Assembly (NCBI GenBank): GCA_005239945.1
Contig: SBAY01000257.1
Coordinates: 1-15,854 of the forward strand
Direction of reading: 5' to 3'
Source of the DNA: Nitrospira sp.
GTDB lineage: Bacteria > UBA9089 > CG2-30-40-21 > SBAY01
Length of the DNA: 15,854 nt
Positions 15,799 to 15,854 of this stretch are shown piece by piece; the stretch's first letter is position 1; each line of letters begins with the position of its first letter. A program made the position numbers and the translations under genes. The notes under the pieces are model-generated. The model was not told the origin of the DNA, did not search any database, and saw only the letters and a list, made by a program, of their open reading frames with translations.

Positions 15799-15839
15799 CC
15801 TTTTTTAAAAGGAAATTTCTCCACTGTTCACTGAACGGT
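15799..15839. repeat. Two further small palindromes at the right edge
   Basis: CCTTTT-tt-AAAAGG (15799-15812) is a perfect 14-base palindrome, and actgttca-c-tgaacggt (15823-15839) is a stem of eight with one G-T pair. They continue the hairpin-rich character of the region after recQ. The rest of 15663-15854 shows no credible gene. Confidence 0.55.
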
Positions 15840-15854
15840 TTCTCTCCCCTTAAT

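Noticed and set aside
15618..15824. Minus-strand 68-codon open frame with repeated LKLVEASN
   Set aside because: It overlaps the end of recQ, and its repeated peptide comes from the 66-bp direct repeat with hairpins. No ribosome binding site or protein-like composition supports a gene.

Overview
The window is bacterial, moderately AT-rich DNA, and about 77% of it is one gene. Three things point to a Gram-negative-type bacterium from a poorly cultivated lineage. There is a cleavable signal peptide on a giant repeat protein that ends in a FlgD-like/type IX-secretion-like C-terminal domain (NYPNP start, basic KxxKMxxxR end). The ribosomal protein genes are bacterial L35 and L20. Several degenerate palindromic repeats sit between and inside genes. 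The phylum cannot be fixed from this sequence alone.

Layout, left to right. On the minus strand, rpmI (L35, 618-815) and rplT (L20, 146-496) form a two-gene ribosomal operon with a near-consensus promoter at 849-877. The usual upstream partner infC is absent here. The 121-bp spacer between the two genes holds a nested inverted repeat. A 231-bp divergent intergenic region carries that promoter, a short-period repeat (923-952), and an extended -10 promoter for the plus-strand gene. From 1047 to 13316 a single uninterrupted frame encodes a 4089-residue secreted protein. Its order is: signal peptide; three superunits of about 430 residues (fibronectin III, regulatory-like beta-sandwich, fibronectin III, Ig-like tail repeat); a run of Ig-like repeats of about 120 residues (25 in total counting those in the superunits); and the C-terminal sorting-like domain. 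Eighteen bases after its stop comes a 775-residue RecQ-family helicase (13335-15662) with a Cys4 zinc site and a C-terminal ComF-like phosphoribosyltransferase domain. The last 190 bases are non-coding and rich in small hairpins, two of them in 25-bp direct repeats spaced 66 bp apart.

How they fit together: the ribosomal pair is housekeeping and divergently transcribed from the rest. The giant protein is probably an exported fibre-like surface or adhesion protein. The helicase is probably a DNA repair enzyme; its close spacing suggests co-transcription with the giant gene, but no functional link is evident. The most notable observations are the ordered higher-level pattern of repeat subtypes in the giant protein, and two repeat insertions inside the recQ reading frame: a near-perfect palindrome and a 9-bp tandem repeat that enlarges the zinc-site loop. 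No defence system, CRISPR array, transposase, tRNA or rRNA was found.
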